Assembly (NCBI GenBank): GCA_013349735.1
Contig: DUZC01000091.1
Location: 1-7,968, forward strand
From: Rhodospirillaceae bacterium
GTDB lineage: Bacteria > Pseudomonadota > Alphaproteobacteria > Rhodospirillales > Magnetospirillaceae
Direction of reading: 5' to 3'
Length of the DNA: 7,968 nucleotides
The position numbers and the translations under genes are program-made. Under the pieces are notes generated by a model that made no database searches, was not told the origin of the DNA, and was given only the letters and a program-made list of their open reading frames with translations. Below, in pieces: positions 5,039 through 7,968 of the stretch (the first letter of the stretch is position 1; each line of letters begins with the position of its first letter).

Positions 5039-6896
5039 CTTCCTTGCCCAGTAATTTGAGGAGCTGGCTGTAGAAACGGCCGGGGCCGATCTTCGATTTG
5101 GAGGGCCTTGGTGCTTTGCGCCGATCAGCAATCAGCACCAGGCCATCCGGGGCCCGCACCAGGACCAGTTTGCGTTGATGATAGGATTCCAGCGCAACAT
5201 GGTAGCCGACAGTCAGCACCGTGGCCTCAGGAAATTCGGCATGAATCAGGCGCATCATATCTTCTTCGCCTTCAGGGTCCATGGCATCCGTGGCTTCCTG
5301 AATAAAAATCCAGTTGGGGCGGTGCAACAGCAAGCGGGCGAAACCAAGCCGCTGCTGGTCGCCGGCGGTCAGCGTCTTTTCCCAAGAGGCGCTTTCGTCC
5401 AGCCGCGCCACGAGTTCCTCAAGTCCTACCGAAACCAAGGCAGCTTCCACTTCCCGGGGTTCAAACTGATCGGGTGACGCCGGGTAGCTGACGGTGCCAC
5501 GCAAACTGCCGATGGGCAGGTAGGGACGTTGCGGCATAAAAAAGATCGAGGCACCGGCGGGCATTGCCACCTCGCCGCCGCCCCAAGGCCATAATTCCGC
5601 AACCACTTTGAAGAGCTTAACGGCGGCACCTGGATCGCCCGAGATCAGCACCCGCTCTCCGGCCCTGATTTCGGCCGAGAAGTCGCTGATGATAATCCGG
5701 TCATCCGGGTCATGTACGGCCAGATCACGAAAATATAAAACCGATTCGTCAGCCTTGCTGATCGTGACGCGGTGGCCGTCCGGTTGGGCCACATCGCCGG
5801 CCAGTTCCTGCAAGGCATCGTAAAGCCCCAGCACGCGTTCAGCCGAAGCTTTCCATTCGGCGGCCCGCCCGAGATTATCAATGGGCCAGGATAAAGCTCC
5901 TTCCATTTGCTGAAAGGCCTGGGCGGTTTGCATCAAAACTCCCAAGGAAATGGATCCGGTAATATAGCGCGGCGCGGCGATGAGAATGGGAAAGGCGGTG
6001 GACAGTACGGACCAGCTTGAGGTGAACATGGTAATGCGGATCAGGGCCGAGGTCTGCGCTTGCCAGGAGCCGTTCAGCAAACCGAAAAGATTGGAAAAGC
6101 GGCGCCGCTCGTCTTCCTCGCCGCGGATGAGCGCAATCGCTTCTGAGTTTTCTCGGGCCCGGACCAGACCGAAGCGAAAATTGGCTTCGCAGGTCTGACG
6201 GTTATTGACGGCCCGCACCAGGGGGCGCCCCAGCCAGAACGCCACCGACGAACCGATTGCGGCATAGATCAGGGCAACCCACACTAAATGTCCCGGCAAA
6301 TAAAACGCAAAGCCACCGATTTCAACTTCGGGGGAGCCGGAAAGAGACCAAAGAATCTTGGTGAAGCTGATCAGCAACAGCAGGCAATAGAAAAGCGAAT
6401 GGGCCAGATCAAGTGCCGCTTCGGTGCTGATGCGGATATCCTCGGCAATGCGCCCATCCGGATTGTCGTGGTCGCCGGCCATATGAGTGACTTGATAATG
6501 TCGGCCATTGACCATCCATTGGTTCAGCACGCTATGGGTTAACCAGCTACGCCAACCAATTTGCAGTCGCCTTTTAACTGCCATATGGGTGGTGGTAATG
6601 GCCATATTGCCCAAAATGATCAGCCCAAGAACGCCGACCAACAAAACAAATTTGCCCATCATTCTCTGTTCCAGGGCGTCAAACAGGTTCTGACTCCAGA
6701 AATTCAAGATGATTGGCGAGGAAACCTGACCGACGGTTAGCACCAACAAGGCGACCGACAGACCGATGGCCTGCCAGCGATCGTCCGAGCGCCAATAGGG
6801 ACCGGCAAGACGAAAGAAACGGGTCAAAAATCCCGATTTGATGCTGTCGGGCTCAGAGGCGGGCGGGTGTTGCGATGCCGGTGCTCTTGGTTCCAT
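5022..6896 (-). CDS. SbmA/YddA-like (ABCD-type) ABC half-transporter with degenerate ATPase domain
   Basis: 624 residues: a membrane domain (about 25-345) fused to an ATPase-like domain (about 385-592), as in YddA/ABCD-type exporters and importers. Six hydrophobic segments lie near 43-65, 82-101, 166-184, 202-222, 289-308 and 314-330. NPDGRIAEDIR (145-155) and the charged EANFRFGLVRARENSE stretch (237-252) are family hallmarks. The ATPase domain is in frame but unusual: the P-loop region reads GDPGAAVKL (420-428) instead of GxxGxGKST, the signature is LTAGDQQ (509-515) instead of LSGGEQQ, Walker B reads WIFIQE (529-534) with Q533 for aspartate, and the H-loop histidine is Y565 (H566 next to it). 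Q456 of the Q-loop, E534 and D540 remain. ATP hydrolysis is therefore doubtful; SbmA/BacA proteins of this fold work with a proton gradient and have no ATPase. It would form an inner-membrane homodimer; the substrate is unknown, and relatives carry peptides or cobalamin-like molecules. The only nearby ATG is at 6896, with a weak GGGAAA site. Confidence 0.9.
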   Translation of the reverse strand: MEPRAPASQHPPASEPDSIKSGFLTRFFRLAGPYWRSDDRWQAIGLSVALLVLTVGQVSSPIILNFWSQNLFDALEQRMMGKFVLLVGVLGLIILGNMAITTTHMAVKRRLQIGWRSWLTHSVLNQWMVNGRHYQVTHMAGDHDNPDGRIAEDIRISTEAALDLAHSLFYCLLLLISFTKILWSLSGSPEVEIGGFAFYLPGHLVWVALIYAAIGSSVAFWLGRPLVRAVNNRQTCEANFRFGLVRARENSEAIALIRGEEDERRRFSNLFGLLNGSWQAQTSALIRITMFTSSWSVLSTAFPILIAAPRYITGSISLGVLMQTAQAFQQMEGALSWPIDNLGRAAEWKASAERVLGLYDALQELAGDVAQPDGHRVTISKADESVLYFRDLAVHDPDDRIIISDFSAEIRAGERVLISGDPGAAVKLFKVVAELWPWGGGEVAMPAGASIFFMPQRPYLPIGSLRGTVSYPASPDQFEPREVEAALVSVGLEELVARLDESASWEKTLTAGDQQRLGFARLLLHRPNWIFIQEATDAMDPEGEEDMMRLIHAEFPEATVLTVGYHVALESYHQRKLVLVRAPDGLVLIADRRKAPRPSKSKIGPGRFYSQLLKLLGKEVTESP

Positions 6897-7071
6897 GCCG
6901 TTTCCCGAAATATTTTATGCGGCTGCTTTCATTGGGTAAGTGTGGCTGCGTGAGTGCCCAGATTACCCCTTAATACCGCTATCGTCTGCTTTTGTTTCCT
7001 CACGGCTGCGGCAATTTTTAGGTAATCGCTGGAATATTAAACGACAATCAGATTGCTGCGCCGCAAAAGCC

Positions 7072-7100
7072 TTGTCCCGGTTCAAGGTTCATTATTTAAT
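7072..7100 (+). promoter_or_regulatory. Candidate sigma70-type promoter for the PAS gene
   Basis: TTGTCC (7072-7077) and TTTAAT (7095-7100) are separated by exactly 17 bp and match four of six and five of six consensus positions. Transcription would start near 7107, upstream of both possible start codons (7122 and 7173). It is the best promoter-like match in the window but is still a prediction by eye. Confidence 0.42.
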
Positions 7101-7112
7101 AATGTTAATAAT
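7091..7112. repeat. AT-rich palindrome and tandem octamer over the PAS gene promoter
   Basis: ATTATT-T-AATAAT (7091-7103) is a perfect inverted repeat around one central base. The octamer TTAATAAT occurs at 7096-7103 and again at 7105-7112, a 9-bp step. It overlaps the candidate -10 and start point, so it could bind a regulator, but simple AT-rich DNA often looks like this. Confidence 0.35.
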
Positions 7113-7172
7113 TTAAACTTAATGCAATTGCGGCGGACTGGATCTGATGTTGTCGATCTCTTGTCTAATCAT

Positions 7173-7968
7173 ATGATCAAAAGCTCTCGTTTCTGCTGGC
7201 CAGGAGGTCTGCTCCGCCGTCTGGTCGTGGCATTAGGTGGGGTGCGGCCGTCTGGCGCTTTCGCAAAGCGCCCGGGACGCGACGGTTTCCAGACCATTGT
7301 TGGCGCCTCGCCTTTACCGATTAATATTTCCCAGATCCGGACGGGCCGAATCCTTTTTGCCAATGCGCAAAGTTGTCTCCATCTCGGAGTTCCTCTGGAA
7401 AAGCTGCTGGGGCGCGATGTTCGTGATTTTTACGTCGATCCACAGCAGCGTCAGGACCTCGTGGATGCGGTTCTTCAAACCGGTCTGGTCGGCGGGCGCG
7501 AGATTCAAATTCGAAGGGAGGGCGGGCGAAGCTTTTGGGCCCTGGCCGCGGCAACCCTGATGACCTACGAAGCGGAGCCGGCAATTTTTGTTTCCTATTC
7601 CGATCTTAGCGAGGTTAAGGCGCAACAGCGGCGGATCGAGGAGTTGATGGCCCATGAGAAGGCCCTTACCAAGGTTCTCCATCTCGGGCTTGGTGCGCAG
7701 TCCCTCACGGATTTTGTCGATCAGTCATTGGATTGTCTGGCCGAGGCCGTGGCCTGGATTTCCGGATCGCGCTGTCTTGGCCTGAAATTAGAGGGAGGCG
7801 CGGCCTCTGGCGTGGCGGGGACGGTGGTGGTCCGTCATGTGGATGCTGGGAAAAACCAAATTACCAAGGAGCCCATGTGTGGCAGGGCTGGTCCGTGCGG
7901 CGAGGAAGCCTGCTCCGCATCGATCGGCGCCCAGGCAACAACCCGGCAGCGCTTTCCGATTATGGCCG
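7173..7968 (+). CDS. PAS-domain sensor protein, possibly PAS-GAF (5' part, runs off the window)
   Basis: 265 codons with no stop before the window ends. Residues are counted from the ATG at 7173. After about 37 unconserved residues, a PAS domain runs from about 38 to 148: ASPLPINIS (45-53), GRILFANAQS (58-67), LLGRDVRDFY (78-87), EIQIRREGGRSFWALAAA (110-127) and FVSYSDLSEVKAQQRRIEEL (139-158), the last leading into a short coiled coil. From about 165 on, LHLGLGAQSLTDFVDQSLDCL and VAWISGSRCLGLKL look like the start of a GAF domain. It then has three spaced cysteines (C236, C242, C247). The output domain lies outside; histidine kinase or GGDEF/EAL are both common after this layout. No membrane helix is seen, so it is probably cytoplasmic. 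The start is uncertain: an in-frame ATG at 7122 adds 17 residues, and neither has a ribosome binding site. An AGGAGGT at 7202-7208 inside the frame fits no start well. It is divergent from the transporter gene. Confidence 0.82.
   Translation, partial: MIKSSRFCWPGGLLRRLVVALGGVRPSGAFAKRPGRDGFQTIVGASPLPINISQIRTGRILFANAQSCLHLGVPLEKLLGRDVRDFYVDPQQRQDLVDAVLQTGLVGGREIQIRREGGRSFWALAAATLMTYEAEPAIFVSYSDLSEVKAQQRRIEELMAHEKALTKVLHLGLGAQSLTDFVDQSLDCLAEAVAWISGSRCLGLKLEGGAASGVAGTVVVRHVDAGKNQITKEPMCGRAGPCGEEACSASIGAQATTRQRFPIMA

Larger units (their letters stand above)
6897..7172. other. Divergent intergenic region, AT-rich, upstream of transporter and PAS genes
   Basis: These 276 bp are markedly richer in A and T than the flanking genes, most of all at 7088-7127. 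No convincing small gene or RNA gene is seen. For the transporter, TAAAAT (6912-6917, minus strand) resembles a -10 but lies too near the ATG and has a poor -35. For the PAS gene a better promoter candidate is listed separately. A perfect 10-bp palindrome, ATCATATGAT (7168-7177), overlaps the likely PAS start codon. Confidence 0.5.

Noticed and set aside
3806..5131. Long minus-strand open frames (3806-4447 and 4490-5131) opposite GH1-C
   Set aside because: Both lie antisense to intact GH1 catalytic motifs, and their sequences follow the complement of those codons. Typical GC-rich shadow frames.
5022..6896. The transporter gene as a pseudogene
   Set aside because: No frameshift or internal stop. 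The membrane hallmarks and most ATPase-domain sequence are intact; only the catalytic positions differ.
6912..6917. TAAAAT on the minus strand as the transporter's -10 box
   Set aside because: Transcription would begin only about 9 nt before the ATG, leaving no room for the weak ribosome binding site, and the -35 match is poor.
7169..7682. Minus-strand open frames and a 107-codon plus-strand frame (7237-7560) in the PAS region
   Set aside because: The plus frame starting at 7173 gives an uninterrupted PAS domain; the others show no domain and are shadows of it.
1..7968. Mobile element, tRNA, rRNA, CRISPR array or toxin-antitoxin pair
   Set aside because: I looked for transposase or integrase motifs, spaced direct repeats and cloverleaf-like segments and saw none that hold up.

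Overview
The window looks like chromosomal DNA of a GC-rich alphaproteobacterium, probably in or near the Rhodospirillales. This rests on the end of a sufU-sufT type SUF gene pair, the style of the GH1 and SbmA/YddA-like proteins, and GC-rich coding sequence. The placement is by eye, not by search. I see no insertion sequence, integrase, tRNA, rRNA or CRISPR array, so it reads as ordinary chromosome with an accessory carbohydrate cluster.

Layout from left to right: the last 20 codons of a SufU/NifU-like Fe-S scaffold gene (1-63); sufT (60-434), coupled to it by an ATGA overlap; a small VOC/glyoxalase-fold gene on the minus strand (437-808); a GH1 beta-glucosidase (GH1-A, plus, 914-2242); a second GH1 (GH1-B, minus, 2253-3602); a third GH1 (GH1-C, plus, 3704-5038); an SbmA/YddA-like ABC half-transporter with a fused ATPase-like domain (minus, 5022-6896); an AT-rich intergenic region; and the 5' part of a PAS sensor gene, possibly PAS-GAF, that leaves the window (plus, from about 7173). 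After sufT every gene points opposite to its neighbour. Convergent ends sit 2 bp apart, 10 bp apart, or overlap by 17 bp.

How the genes may work together: the three GH1 proteins lack signal peptides and keep the glycone-site FEW motif of non-phosphorylated beta-glycosidases. They should therefore hydrolyse beta-glycosides in the cytoplasm after import. GH1-B and GH1-C are close paralogues, divergently transcribed from a shared 101-bp region that holds overlapping candidate promoters, an inverted repeat and a possible hairpin over the ribosome binding site. Both carry NEF instead of the near-invariant NEP at the acid/base glutamate.

The transporter next to them has an ATPase-like domain in which Walker A, Walker B, signature and H-loop residues are all altered, although the reading frame is intact. 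That points to an ATP-independent or regulatory role for the domain. Whether it moves a substrate for the glucosidases is speculation from position alone. The PAS protein could sense a cellular signal, but its output domain is outside the window.
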